NCBI GenBank assembly: GCA_036271855.1 | Contig: DATAZV010000356.1 | Coordinates: 1-30,250, forward strand | DNA from: JAQGMJ01 sp036271855 | GTDB taxonomy: Bacteria; Pseudomonadota; Gammaproteobacteria; Burkholderiales; JAEUOS01 | Reading direction: 5' to 3' | Length of the DNA: 30,250 nucleotides | In this document: one piece after another, positions 7,561-15,124 of the stretch | How the letters are laid out: each line of letters starts with the position of its first letter | Position numbering within the stretch: position 1 is the stretch's first letter | The notes under the pieces: model-generated | Database searches by the model: none | The model's input: only the letters and a program-made list of their open reading frames with translations | Told to the model about the DNA's origin: nothing | Position numbers and translations under genes: made by a program

Positions 7561-8124
7561 TTAAACCGTCGGCATGCTGTGCAGGCTCGTCGCCGGCGCC
7601 GTTGCCGTCACCGGCTTGGCGCCGCGCGGTACGTGCTCTTCCTCGACGTTGCCGTCGATGTGGCCGCCGTCCTCGATCACCAGGCGGCCGTAGCGGATTT
7701 TGCCGGAGACGCGGCCGGTGGCATGCACGATCAGGCGCTCGCGCGCCGTCAGCTCGCCCTCGAAGGCGCCGTGGATTTCGGCGACGTCGATGCCGACCTT
7801 GCCCTTGAAGGTGCCGTGCTGCGCGATCTGGATCACCCGGCTGTCCATTGTTGCTTCGACCACGCCTTCGACGACGAGCGTGTCGCAATCGGTGATTTCC
7901 ACGCCCTTGAGTTTGATGTTCGGCCCGACGATCAGCTTGCTGCCGCCTTCGGGAGTGACGTTGTCGCTTTTCGGCGAAGCATTGGCGTTGATGCCGTAGC
8001 TCGAACTGCTCGGGCTGGGCGCGGCGCTGCTGCTGCTGGCCGCGGGTGCAGGCGGCGTGACCGGTGGTGGGGTGATGCGCGCGCGGTCATCGCGCTTGCC
8101 AAACAGGCTGTCGCTCTTGATCAT
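7561..8124 (-). CDS. Bactofilin-family polymer-forming cytoskeletal protein
   Basis: The 187-residue protein has a Pro/Ser-rich flexible N-terminus (about residues 17-45), a bactofilin beta-helix core (about residues 63-160: LIVGPNIKLKGVEITDCDTL, VVEGVVEATMDSRVIQI, HGTFKGKVGIDVAEIHGAFE, GELTARERLIVHATGRVSGK) and an Ala/Thr-rich tail. Bactofilins form non-polar filaments without nucleotide and act as scaffolds in cell shape, stalk, adhesion or chromosome positioning. The ATG at 8124 is preceded by GGAGGAG; an in-frame upstream extension to 8265 lacks a ribosome binding site and is rejected. No M23 peptidase partner is adjacent, so the local role is open. Confidence 0.9.
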   Translation of the reverse strand: MIKSDSLFGKRDDRARITPPPVTPPAPAASSSSAAPSPSSSSYGINANASPKSDNVTPEGGSKLIVGPNIKLKGVEITDCDTLVVEGVVEATMDSRVIQIAQHGTFKGKVGIDVAEIHGAFEGELTARERLIVHATGRVSGKIRYGRLVIEDGGHIDGNVEEEHVPRGAKPVTATAPATSLHSMPTV

Positions 8125-8293
8125 AACTTCTCCTCCAGGGTTTGGATCAGATACGGGCGCCACGCCACCCGTCCCTGCGGGCAGCGAAACATGCGTGATC
8201 AACGATCGCGCATACGAGACGCTATGTGCCGGCCGCGAATGCGTTTGCATCGATGCCGACGTCATGTAGGCCGATGCGCATGGTAAAAAGTTC

Positions 8294-8309
8294 CGTGATA
8301 TTCATCACG
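8294..8309. promoter_or_regulatory. CRP/FNR-type palindrome upstream of the bactofilin gene
   Basis: CGTGAT-ATTC-ATCACG is a perfect 6-bp inverted repeat. It contains the FNR/DNR core TGAT-N4-ATCA, and also fits the CRP half-site spacing GTGA-N6-TCAC. It lies about 170 bp upstream of the bactofilin start codon. A CRP/FNR-superfamily regulator is the natural candidate, but which one is unknown. Confidence 0.42.
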
Positions 8310-8437
8310 TTTTTACGCGTTGCCGTAAAGGCTACATGGCGTCGCCGCGAAGTGCATACACAATCTGATGGCTGCGCGTCGCGTGACTGCACACTAAGTT
8401 GTGTCGCCGTTTTGGAGAATCACCTTTACTGCCCAAG

Positions 8438-8462
8438 AAAAAAGGCCCGCGCAGCGGGCCTT
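8438..8462 (-). terminator. Intrinsic terminator of the amidohydrolase gene
   Basis: On the minus strand, AAGGCCCGC-TGC-GCGGGCCTT forms a perfect 9-bp stem with a 3-nt loop (8462-8442), and the run of six T follows at 8443-8438, overlapping the end of the stem. It begins 20 nt after the stop codon at 8483 and separates this gene from the bactofilin gene. Confidence 0.9.
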
Positions 8463-8482
8463 GAATCAAGTCCTGCGTTTGG

Positions 8483-10462
8483 CTAAAAAGCGCAGGGACA
8501 TTCCATGGTCCACGGCCCGGCATCACCGATGATCACCGGATGCGGGTGGCCGCTGGCCACCACATTGGTAGCGGGCAGGCCGGCGGTTTTGAAATAGCGG
8601 CCATACTCCTTCACCGGCAGCCAGTCCTGCGCCGGCACCGGCGCCGGCGGGGCCAGGCGCTCGTAACTGCCGGCGCCGTAGACCACCTTGCCGCCGACCA
8701 TGGTGAGCATGGATTCGAGGCCGCGGATGTTTTCCACCGGCATGTTGAAGTAGTCGTCCGACAGCACGATGAGGTCGGCGAGGCGTCCCGGTTCGAGGGT
8801 GCCCTTCTTGTTTTCCTCGTTCGACATCCAGGCGCCGCCCGCGGTGTACATGCGCAAGGCCTCGGTGCGGTCGAGCAGGTTGTGGTCGCCTTGCAGCTTG
8901 GTGCCGCCGAGCGTCTTGCCGGTGATCAGCCAGTGCACGCCGATCCACGGGTTGTAGCTAGTGGCGCGATTCGCGTCGGTGCCGCAGGCCAGCGGGATGC
9001 CCATCTCGCGAATGCGCGCGATCGGCGGCGCATCGGCGGCCACCTGCGCGCCGTAGCGCCCGGCAAAGGCTTCGCCGTCCAGCGACATGCGGTTCTGGAT
9101 GTTGATGCTGCCGCCGAGCGCGGCGATACGTTCCAGCGTTTTCGGCTGCAGCGTTTCGCAGTGATCGAAACCCCAGCGCAATCCCTTGAGCGGCACTTCC
9201 TGATTCACCTTTTCCAGCACACCGAGGGCGCGCACGGCGGTGGCGTCGAAGCTGGTGTGCATGCGGAAGGGCCAGCGCTCGCCGGCCAGGTATTTGCCCA
9301 CGGCGGTGAGCTGGCTTTCCATCACCGGCGGGATCACTTGCGGGTTCTTGGCGAAATTGGTGACGTCGCCCAGGGCCCAGACGATGTACTCGCCCGCGCC
9401 CAGCATGCGGAAGTAATCGTCGCCCTCGCCTTGCTTGACCATCTTGCTCCACGCCTGGTAGTTCTCCAGTTCCTTGCCGCCGGCCTGGGCGAACAGCTCG
9501 TAGCCGATGCGCACCGTCATCTGCTTTTCTTTGGCCAGTTGCGCAATCGCCGCGTAGTTGTCCGGGTAGTTCTGCCCGCCGCCGCCGGCGTCGATCACGC
9601 TGGTGATGCCCAGGCGGTTGTGCTCGCGCATGAACAGGCGGGTGGAGAGCATTTGATCGGTAGGAGAAAGGCGCGGCACCTTCAGCCACGTGCTTACCAG
9701 CGCGGGCAGGCCGATGGTCGCTGTGAGCAGGCCCGTGGGATTGCCGTTGGCGTCCTTCTCGATCACCCCGCCGAAGGGGTTGGGCGTATCTTTGGTCCAG
9801 CCGAGCACGCGCAGGCCGGCGCGGTTGATCAGCGTGCGGTCGTACATGTGCATGATCATCGCCGGCGTGTCGCCGGTGGCGGCGTTGATTTCATCCAAGG
9901 TCGGCAAACGCTTTTCGGCGAATTGCGCGGCGGAAAAGCCGCCGATCACCTGCACCCAGTGCGGTGCCGGAGTGCGCGCGGCCTGGCTTTTAAGCATGCG
10001 CATGGCGTCGGCCAGCGAGGGCACGCCGTCCCAGCGCACCTCCATCGAATAGGTGAGGCCGCCGCGGATGAAGTGGGTGTGCGCGTCGTTCAGGCCCGGC
10101 ACGATGGTGCGCCCGCCGGCGTCGATCACCCGGGTGTTCGGGCCTTTCAGCGCCATCATCTCGGCGTCGCTGCCGTAGGCGGCGATGGTCTCGCCGCGAA
10201 TCGCGATGGCCGAGGCGCGGCGGTTGCGCTTATCCATGATCGCCACTTTGGCATTGATGATGATGGTGTCGGCCGGGCCACTGCCCACCGAGGTGGTGGC
10301 GCAGGCGCCCAGGACCGAAAGGCTGAGCAGGCCGGCGCCGGTGCCGAAGGCCTGCTTCAAAAAGTCGCGGCGGCCGAAGTAGGGTTCGGCGCTGGCTTGT
10401 ACGGGTGCGGTGAGGCAGGCGGGATCGATGCAGCCCGGGGTGGCGCAAACTTCGTTGCTCAT
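8483..10462 (-). CDS. Tat-exported amidohydrolase (Amidohydro_3/YtcJ-like), predicted lipoprotein
   Basis: The 659-residue protein carries the metal-binding HTH motif in GLNDAHTHF (His128, His130) and FDHCETL, LACGTDAN and GRLADLIVLSDD further on, as in YtcJ-like amidohydrolases that cleave amides or formamides. Residues 29-54 hold a twin-arginine signal (GRRDFLKQAFG, then a hydrophobic stretch) ending in VLGAC, a lipobox with Cys54. It should therefore fold with its metal in the cytoplasm and work in the periplasm, bound to a membrane. The 28 residues before the RR motif contain three Cys (CATPGCIDPAC), an unusual extension, and the C-terminus ends CPCAF. GGAG stands 8 nt before the ATG at 10462, so that start is preferred to the ATG at 10468. 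Confidence 0.88.
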   Translation of the reverse strand: MSNEVCATPGCIDPACLTAPVQASAEPYFGRRDFLKQAFGTGAGLLSLSVLGACATTSVGSGPADTIIINAKVAIMDKRNRRASAIAIRGETIAAYGSDAEMMALKGPNTRVIDAGGRTIVPGLNDAHTHFIRGGLTYSMEVRWDGVPSLADAMRMLKSQAARTPAPHWVQVIGGFSAAQFAEKRLPTLDEINAATGDTPAMIMHMYDRTLINRAGLRVLGWTKDTPNPFGGVIEKDANGNPTGLLTATIGLPALVSTWLKVPRLSPTDQMLSTRLFMREHNRLGITSVIDAGGGGQNYPDNYAAIAQLAKEKQMTVRIGYELFAQAGGKELENYQAWSKMVKQGEGDDYFRMLGAGEYIVWALGDVTNFAKNPQVIPPVMESQLTAVGKYLAGERWPFRMHTSFDATAVRALGVLEKVNQEVPLKGLRWGFDHCETLQPKTLERIAALGGSINIQNRMSLDGEAFAGRYGAQVAADAPPIARIREMGIPLACGTDANRATSYNPWIGVHWLITGKTLGGTKLQGDHNLLDRTEALRMYTAGGAWMSNEENKKGTLEPGRLADLIVLSDDYFNMPVENIRGLESMLTMVGGKVVYGAGSYERLAPPAPVPAQDWLPVKEYGRYFKTAGLPATNVVASGHPHPVIIGDAGPWTMECPCAF

Positions 10463-10468
10463 CAACAT

Positions 10469-10946
10469 GTCTCCTTCATTGTTGGATGCGCCGCCTTGTT
10501 GAAATAGGGTGCGGCCGCTTGTGCGAGGGAGTATAGCGACGCCCCGCGCGGGTGAGAACCGCTATTGCGCGCACTTGGCGAATAATCCTGCGACACGGTG
10601 CGCCTGTCGAACTCGCGCACCCGTAACCCCGGCGCGTGCGCTGCAGCAAGCCGGGGTGCGCGAAAAAATGCCAAATAATGCACATTTCACGCGCGCTGCT
10701 TACCATTTGTTACGCACGCTTACCTTTTTAGGTGAGCATCAGGTCAGCCGGCGGGTCCAAACTGACGTTAATCGGACAGGACGCTTCGAATTTCTCGAAG
10801 CGGGCGCAGGCGGTCCGGAAGTACGGTGACCGCCGAAGCCGAAAGGTGCCGGGTGTAAGCCTTCGCCTACATACGGTGATGCAGACCGCAGCGGATAATC
10901 CGCCGGCACTTGTCGCCAAACGATATAAATAAGGAAAGGATTCGAC
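10469..10946 (+). other. Divergent intergenic region with a hairpin-rich leader
   Basis: This 478-bp gap separates the divergent amidohydrolase and small secreted protein genes and contains no convincing gene. The right half holds four strong stems: 10718-10737 (GCTTACCT-TTTT-AGGTGAGC), 10782-10802 (8-bp CGCTTCGA/TCGAAGCG), 10809-10834 (7-bp GGCGGTC/GACCGCC) and 10891-10903 (GCGGAT-A-ATCCGC). They precede GGAAAGG and the ATG at 10947, so they could be a structured 5' leader. I do not recognise a riboswitch class. Confidence 0.5.
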
Positions 10947-11351
10947 ATGAAACGCTTGCTACTTGCCGCAACCCTGGGCATTGCCGCCTTCTCCGCCGCG
11001 CCCGCGATGGCCGCCGTATCGGTAAGCATCGGCGAACCCGGTTTCTTCGGGCGCATCGACCTCGGCGGCGGCGCGCCTCCGCCCCAGGTGATCAACGCCC
11101 AGCCGGTGATCGTCGGCCAGCCCGTCTACGGCGCGCGCGCGCCGATCTACCTGCGCGTGCCGCCCGGCTATGAGCGCGACTGGGGCCGCCACTGCGCCGC
11201 CTACGGCGCCTGCGGCCAGCCGGTGTACTTCGTGCGTGACGACTGGTACACCAACGTCTATGCGCGCCACTATCGTGAACACGGCGACCCGCGCCGCCAC
11301 GAGTACTATCGCGACGACCACCGCGACGATCGTCGCGATTTCCGCCGCTGA
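10947..11351 (+). CDS. Small secreted protein with Asp/Arg/His-rich tail
   Basis: The 134-residue protein has a clear signal peptide (MKRLLLAATLGIAAFSAAPAMAA, cleavage near residue 22). The mature part holds PPPQVINAQPVIVGQPVYG, then RVPPGYERDWGRHCAAYGACGQPVYFV with two Cys in HCAAYGAC, and ends in a tail dominated by Asp, Arg, His and Tyr (about residues 108-134). Similar short exported proteins with VPPGY and a charged tail are common in betaproteobacteria without known function. The His/Asp tail could bind metal or cell-wall polymers (inference). AAGGAAAGG precedes the ATG. It is a single-gene unit ending at a bidirectional terminator. Confidence 0.82.
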   Translation: MKRLLLAATLGIAAFSAAPAMAAVSVSIGEPGFFGRIDLGGGAPPPQVINAQPVIVGQPVYGARAPIYLRVPPGYERDWGRHCAAYGACGQPVYFVRDDWYTNVYARHYREHGDPRRHEYYRDDHRDDRRDFRR

Positions 11352-11390
11352 TCGTTTCGCGCCGGCGTGACCGGCGCGTTGCGGTAATAA

Positions 11391-11429
11391 ACGCCGCGCA
11401 GCCTTCGGGCCGCGCGGCGTTTTATTTTT
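11391..11429. terminator. Bidirectional terminator between convergent genes
   Basis: ACGCCGCGC (11391-11399) pairs with GCGCGGCGT (11412-11420), with an inner GCC-TTCG-GGC tetraloop stem. TTTTATTTTT follows on the plus strand and TTTATTA on the minus strand. It serves the small secreted protein gene (plus) and the oxidoreductase gene ending at 11428 (minus). Confidence 0.9.
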
Positions 11430-12318
11430 ACGGCAGCTCGACGCCGGTGAGCGCCTGGTAGACGCGGAACACCGCGTTGTCATCCTCGTCCGCATGGCCA
11501 TGCGCCAGTGCTGACAAGAACACCTGGTGCGCCGCCGCGCCTAGGGGCAGGGGCGATTGCAGGCCGCGCCCGAGGTCCAGCGCCAGGCCGACGTCCTTGG
11601 TCAGGATCGGCATGGCGGCGGCCACCTGCTTGTCGCCGGCTATCAGGCGCTTGATGCGGTCGCCGAACATCCAGCTGCCGCCGGAGCTGGCCATCACCAC
11701 GTCGAATACCTTGTGCGGGTCCAGCCCGGCCTTGAGACCCAGCGCCAATGCCTCTGCGGCGGCGACGTTGTGGATGCCGGCCAGCAGGTTGTTCACCAGC
11801 TTCATGGTGCCGCCCTGCCCGGGCGTGTCGCCGACGACGAAGCGTTTGTCGGACATGGCGGGCAGCACTTCGGCGCAGAGTTCCAGCGCCTGCGCGCTGC
11901 CGGCGATCATCATGCTCATGCTGCCGGCCTCGGCGCGCGCCGGGCCGCCGGAGATCGGCGCGTCGAGCGTCAGCAAGCCGTGCTCGCCGAGGCGCTTGGC
12001 CAGGCCGGCGGTGTAGGCGGGGGCGACGGTAGAGCACATCATCACCACGCCGCCCTGGGCCATGGTTTCGACGATGCCGTCCTTGCCGAAGCAGACTTCG
12101 TCGGTTTGCGCGCCGTCGACCACCACGGTGATGACGATGCGCGCCTGCTTCGCCACCGCGGCGGCCGTGGGTTCGACGATGGCGCCGGCGGCCTGCGCCA
12201 ATGCATTGCGCTCGGGGTTGATGTCGCGCACGTGCACTTCGAAGCCGTGGCGCCGCAGGGCGCGGGTGATGCCCAGGCCCATCGCGCCGGGGCCGATCAG
12301 GCCGATTACTGGTTTCAT
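11428..12318 (-). CDS. NAD(P)-dependent beta-hydroxyacid dehydrogenase (3-hydroxyisobutyrate dehydrogenase family)
   Basis: The 296-residue protein has the Rossmann motif GLIGPGAMG (residues 6-14), the substrate-binding signature DAPISGGPARAEAGSM with Ser123-Gly124-Gly125, and catalytic Lys173 in GGTMKLVNNLLAG. These match the family of 3-hydroxyisobutyrate, tartronate semialdehyde and related dehydrogenases, which oxidise short 3-hydroxyacids. Which substrate is used cannot be told. Its stop codon touches the shared terminator. It is divergent from the 6-phosphogluconate dehydrogenase gene, a member of the same superfamily, across 98 bp. Confidence 0.92.
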   Translation of the reverse strand: MKPVIGLIGPGAMGLGITRALRRHGFEVHVRDINPERNALAQAAGAIVEPTAAAVAKQARIVITVVVDGAQTDEVCFGKDGIVETMAQGGVVMMCSTVAPAYTAGLAKRLGEHGLLTLDAPISGGPARAEAGSMSMMIAGSAQALELCAEVLPAMSDKRFVVGDTPGQGGTMKLVNNLLAGIHNVAAAEALALGLKAGLDPHKVFDVVMASSGGSWMFGDRIKRLIAGDKQVAAAMPILTKDVGLALDLGRGLQSPLPLGAAAHQVFLSALAHGHADEDDNAVFRVYQALTGVELP

Positions 12319-12382
12319 CGCATAGTCTCGAGAGTAGGGCGGAACGAGGCGGCAAGGCCGAAGTCCAACCGGGTTCGCGCGG

Positions 12383-12388
12383 TAGAAT
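12383..12388 (+). promoter_or_regulatory. Probable -10 box of the 6-phosphogluconate dehydrogenase gene
   Basis: TAGAAT matches five of six positions of the sigma-70 -10 box and lies 28 bp before the ATG at 12417. No good -35 box is seen at the right distance, so activator help or an extended element may be needed. Confidence 0.35.
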
Positions 12389-12416
12389 AGCGCTTAATCT
12401 GCGAGAGGTAAAAGCC

Positions 12417-13328
12417 ATGACTTCGTTTGCACTGATCGGTCTCGGTCGCATGGGCGCCAACATGGCGCGACGCCTGGCGCTTGGCGGCGTGCGCGCCGTG
12501 GTCTACGACCAGAATGCGGAAACCACCGCCAGCGTGGCGAAGGAGATCGGCGGGCAGGCCGCCACGTCGCTCGCCGACCTGGTGGAAAAGACGCAGTCGC
12601 CGCGCGTGGTGTGGATCATGCTGCCTTCGGGCGACATCACCGAAGGCGCGATTTCGCAGATGCAAAGCCTGCTGTCGGAAGGCGACGTGCTGGTCGACGG
12701 CGGCAACAGCATGTACAAGGATTCGCTGCGCCGCGCCGCCACCCTCAAGCGCAACGGCCTGGGCTTCGTCGATGCCGGGGTCTCCGGCGGCGTGCATGGG
12801 CTGGCGAATGGCTATTGCATCATGGCCGGCGGCGATGACGACGCGATGGAGCGGGTGAAACCCTACTTGCGCATCCTCGCCCCTGCGCCCGACACCGGCT
12901 GGCTGCATAGTGGCCCGGCGGGCTCGGGGCACTTCGTCAAGATGGTCCACAACGGCATCGAGTACGGCATGATGCAGGCCTTAGCCGAAGGCTTCGCGGT
13001 GATGGGCGCGAAAAAGGAATTCGACCTGGACCTCGCCGCCATCGGCGAACTCTGGCGCCACAGTTCGGTGGTGCGTTCCTGGCTGCTCGATCTCACCGCC
13101 GAAGCGCTGGCCGACCCGAAGGGCATCGACGCCATCGAGCCGGTGGTGGCCGACTCCGGCGAAGGCCGCTGGACCGCGGTCGAAGCCATCGACCTCGGCG
13201 TGCCGGCGCCGGTGATGAGCCTGGCGCTGATGATGCGCTTCGCCAGCCAGGGCAAGAACGATTTCGCCAACAAGCTGCTGGCGAAAATGCGCCAGGGGTT
13301 TGGCGGGCATGCGGTAGTGAAAAAATAA
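12417..13328 (+). CDS. gnd: 6-phosphogluconate dehydrogenase, decarboxylating (short GntZ type)
   Basis: The 303-residue protein has GLGRMG (residues 8-13), VDGGNS (93-98), DAGVSGGVHGLANGYCIMAGG (Ser123-Gly-Gly) and Lys175 in HFVKMVHNGIEYGMMQ. The VDGGNS and HNGIEYG motifs separate 6-phosphogluconate dehydrogenases from other beta-hydroxyacid dehydrogenases. The roughly 300-residue length marks the short, often NAD-preferring, GntZ/YqeC type and not the 470-residue form. It converts 6-phosphogluconate to ribulose-5-phosphate and CO2 in the pentose phosphate route. GAGAGG before the ATG supports the start. REP-like palindromes follow the stop codon. Confidence 0.94.
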   Translation: MTSFALIGLGRMGANMARRLALGGVRAVVYDQNAETTASVAKEIGGQAATSLADLVEKTQSPRVVWIMLPSGDITEGAISQMQSLLSEGDVLVDGGNSMYKDSLRRAATLKRNGLGFVDAGVSGGVHGLANGYCIMAGGDDDAMERVKPYLRILAPAPDTGWLHSGPAGSGHFVKMVHNGIEYGMMQALAEGFAVMGAKKEFDLDLAAIGELWRHSSVVRSWLLDLTAEALADPKGIDAIEPVVADSGEGRWTAVEAIDLGVPAPVMSLALMMRFASQGKNDFANKLLAKMRQGFGGHAVVKK

Positions 13329-13360
13329 TTAGCAGGCAGGAAAGTATCGCCGAAGCGTCT

Positions 13361-13379
13361 CCTCCCCTTCAAGGGGAGG
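13361..13379. repeat. Short palindrome, family with a CCTCCCCTT arm
   Basis: CCTCCCCTT-C-AAGGGGAGG is a perfect 9-bp-arm palindrome, followed by GGACAGGGTGGGAGG. It is 32 bp after the 6-phosphogluconate dehydrogenase stop. The same core recurs twice within the next 180 bp, in the larger inverted repeat at 13422-13543. Confidence 0.8.
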
Positions 13380-13421
13380 GACAGGGTGGGAGGCATAGCG
13401 TGCGTGCACAGCACGCCATTA

Positions 13422-13543
13422 CTCTCCCTCCCTTTCAAGGGGAGGTCGGGGTGGGGATGGGGTTAAATCGCAATAGGTGAAACAAACTCCCTGAACTGGC
13501 TTAACCCCATCCCCCTCCTGTCCTCCCCCTTGAAAGGGGAGAG
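13422..13543. repeat. REPIN-like inverted repeat in front of hemE
   Basis: The left arm (about 13422-13466) reads CTCTCCCTCCCTTTCAAGGG and on to GGGGATGGGGTTAA; the right arm (about 13500-13543) is its reverse complement with a few changes and a small gap. A unique centre of about 33 bp lies between. Each arm carries its own small palindrome of the 13361-13379 type. This two-arm layout matches REP doublets (REPINs). It ends about 44 bp before the hemE start. Confidence 0.75.
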
Positions 13544-13586
13544 ACCTCCTAAGAAAAATTTGTAGATTACTAAGATCAAAAACGAA

Positions 13587-14657
13587 GTGACCACGCTGCA
13601 AAACGACACCTTCCTGCGCGCCCTGATGCGCCAGCCGACCGACTACACCCCGGTGTGGCTGATGCGCCAGGCCGGGCGCTACCTGCCGGAGTACAACGCT
13701 ACGCGCAAGCAGGCCGGCAGTTTCCTCAACCTGTGCAAGAACCCGGCGGCGGCGACCGAAGTGACGCTGCAGCCGCTGGAGCGTTTTCCGCTGGACGCGG
13801 CGATCCTGTTTTCCGACATCCTGACCATTCCGGATGCGATGGGCCTGGGCCTGTATTTCGCCGAAGGCGAAGGGCCGAAGTTCGAGCGCACCGTGCGCGA
13901 CGAGGCGGCGGTGGCGAAGCTCGCGGTGCCGGACATCGGTGCGACCTTGCGCTATGTGACCGATGCCGTCACGCAGATCCGCCGCGCGCTGGACGGCCGG
14001 GTGCCGCTGATCGGCTTTTCCGGCAGCCCGTGGACCCTGGCCTGCTACATGGTCGAAGGCGGCGGCAGCAGTGATCACCACACCGTCAAGGCGATGGCCT
14101 ACCAGCGGCCCGACCTGATGCATCGCATCCTCGACGTCAACGCGCGCGCGGTGGCGGCTTACCTGAATGCGCAGATCGAGGCCGGCGCCCAGGCGGTGAT
14201 GATTTTCGACACCTGGGGCGGCGCGCTGTCGGCGGCGGCGTACAAGGCATTTTCGCTGGCCTACATCACCCGGGTGGTGGCGCTGCTCAAGCGCGAGAAC
14301 GAGGGCCGGCGGGTGCCGGTGATCGTTTTCACCAAGGGCGGCGGGCTGTGGCTGGAAGACATCGCCACCTGCGGCTGCGACGCCGTCGGCGTCGATTGGA
14401 CCATCGAGCTCTCGGCCGCGCGCGCGCGGGTCGGCGCAAAGGTGGCGCTGCAGGGCAACCTCGATCCGACGGTGTTGTTCGCCACGCCCGAGACCATACG
14501 CGCCGAGGTCGGGCAGGTGTTGGCTTCGTATGGGCGCGGCGCGGGCCACGTGTTCAATCTCGGGCACGGCATTTCGCAGTTCACCCCGCCCGAGCACGCA
14601 GCGGCGCTGGTGGCGGCGGTGCATGAGTTGAGTCCGGCGTATCACCGTGGGCCGTGA
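13587..14657 (+). CDS. hemE: Uroporphyrinogen decarboxylase
   Basis: The 356-residue protein has full family length. It shows PVWLMRQAGRYLPEY (active-site Arg27 and Arg31), FSDILTIPDAMG (catalytic-site Asp77), GFSGSPWTLACYMVEGGGS and QGNLDPTVLF. It removes four acetate carboxyls from uroporphyrinogen III to give coproporphyrinogen III in the cytoplasmic haem route. The start is GTG at 13587; the product then begins MTTLQNDTFLRALMRQPTDY, the usual N-terminus, though the ribosome binding site is weak. The next gene on the same strand is priA, a common pairing in betaproteobacteria, but a 467-bp gap separates them here. Confidence 0.97.
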   Translation: MTTLQNDTFLRALMRQPTDYTPVWLMRQAGRYLPEYNATRKQAGSFLNLCKNPAAATEVTLQPLERFPLDAAILFSDILTIPDAMGLGLYFAEGEGPKFERTVRDEAAVAKLAVPDIGATLRYVTDAVTQIRRALDGRVPLIGFSGSPWTLACYMVEGGGSSDHHTVKAMAYQRPDLMHRILDVNARAVAAYLNAQIEAGAQAVMIFDTWGGALSAAAYKAFSLAYITRVVALLKRENEGRRVPVIVFTKGGGLWLEDIATCGCDAVGVDWTIELSAARARVGAKVALQGNLDPTVLFATPETIRAEVGQVLASYGRGAGHVFNLGHGISQFTPPEHAAALVAAVHELSPAYHRGP

Positions 14658-14838
14658 GGGTGCCATGACGGCGGCATCGCGCGCCGTGTAAGTGAGTCAC
14701 ACAGGCTTACGCACGCAAGTATTTGCGCACCTGACAGATTTAACAGCGCTGTCACAAGTGCTTTTGGGGCCGATCGGGCAGCTAAACCTTACCGGGAGAC
14801 CCCCACAAATGGCAAAAAAATTGAAATCAAGGCTTGAC

Positions 14839-14847
14839 TTATACACA
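14839..14847 (+). promoter_or_regulatory. DnaA box 1
   Basis: TTATACACA is an exact match to the DnaA box consensus TTATNCACA. It lies in the AT-rich stretch between hemE and priA. Confidence 0.55.
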
Positions 14848-15015
14848 AAAAGTGGTCTGTGGGTTTACGCTGCGTTGCCACATCGCCACATTTTTACTGT
14901 ATAAGTTAATGCATTGATAAATAAAGACTTTTTTGCAGCAATTTTTTTGCGCTGCGAAACAAAACTCCTTATCCATCAAGGCTTGCGGGCGCTTTGCGGG
15001 TGGTTTTCAACAGAG

Positions 15016-15024
15016 TTATCCACA
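15016..15024 (+). promoter_or_regulatory. DnaA box 2
   Basis: TTATCCACA is the strongest form of the DnaA box. It lies 100 bp before the priA start codon, in the same orientation as box 1. Confidence 0.65.
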
Positions 15025-15124
15025 GGATTTGTGAACACATTCAAACCTTGAGACTGGGCGGCGATTTAGCGTTCGCAGTTCATCTTCTACTTTAACTATT
15101 TGGTACGTTTTAGTCCTTTTTTCG

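Larger units (their letters stand above)
8125..8482 (-). other. Bactofilin upstream region
   Basis: No coding sequence is supported in this 358-bp gap. It holds a terminator for the upstream amidohydrolase gene (8438-8462), a palindrome at 8294-8309, and the bactofilin ribosome binding site. No clear sigma-70 boxes are seen for the bactofilin gene, although its promoter should lie here. Confidence 0.5.
14658..15124 (+). other. AT-rich hemE–priA intergenic region with DnaA boxes
   Basis: No gene is supported here. From about 14810 to 14965 the sequence is clearly AT-rich against its GC-rich surroundings, with runs of seven A and seven T. Two exact DnaA boxes are present (14839-14847 and 15016-15024) and two degenerate ones (14969-14977 TTATCCATC; 14896-14904 on the minus strand, TTATACAGT). 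Near hemE there are small stems: CGCAA/TTGCG around 14715-14728 and TGACAG/CTGTCA at 14732-14754. The priA promoter should lie here, but no convincing -35/-10 pair is seen. Confidence 0.6.

Noticed and set aside
8540..10507. A 655-codon plus-strand frame opposite the amidohydrolase gene
   Set aside because: Antisense shadow of a well-supported gene; low-complexity composition and no motif.
10509..10829. A 106-codon frame in the gap before the small secreted protein
   Set aside because: No ribosome binding site and it runs through the strong hairpins.
14692..14904. A 70-codon GTG-started frame between hemE and priA
   Set aside because: No ribosome binding site and no recognisable composition; it covers the AT-rich DnaA-box region, which is better explained as regulatory.
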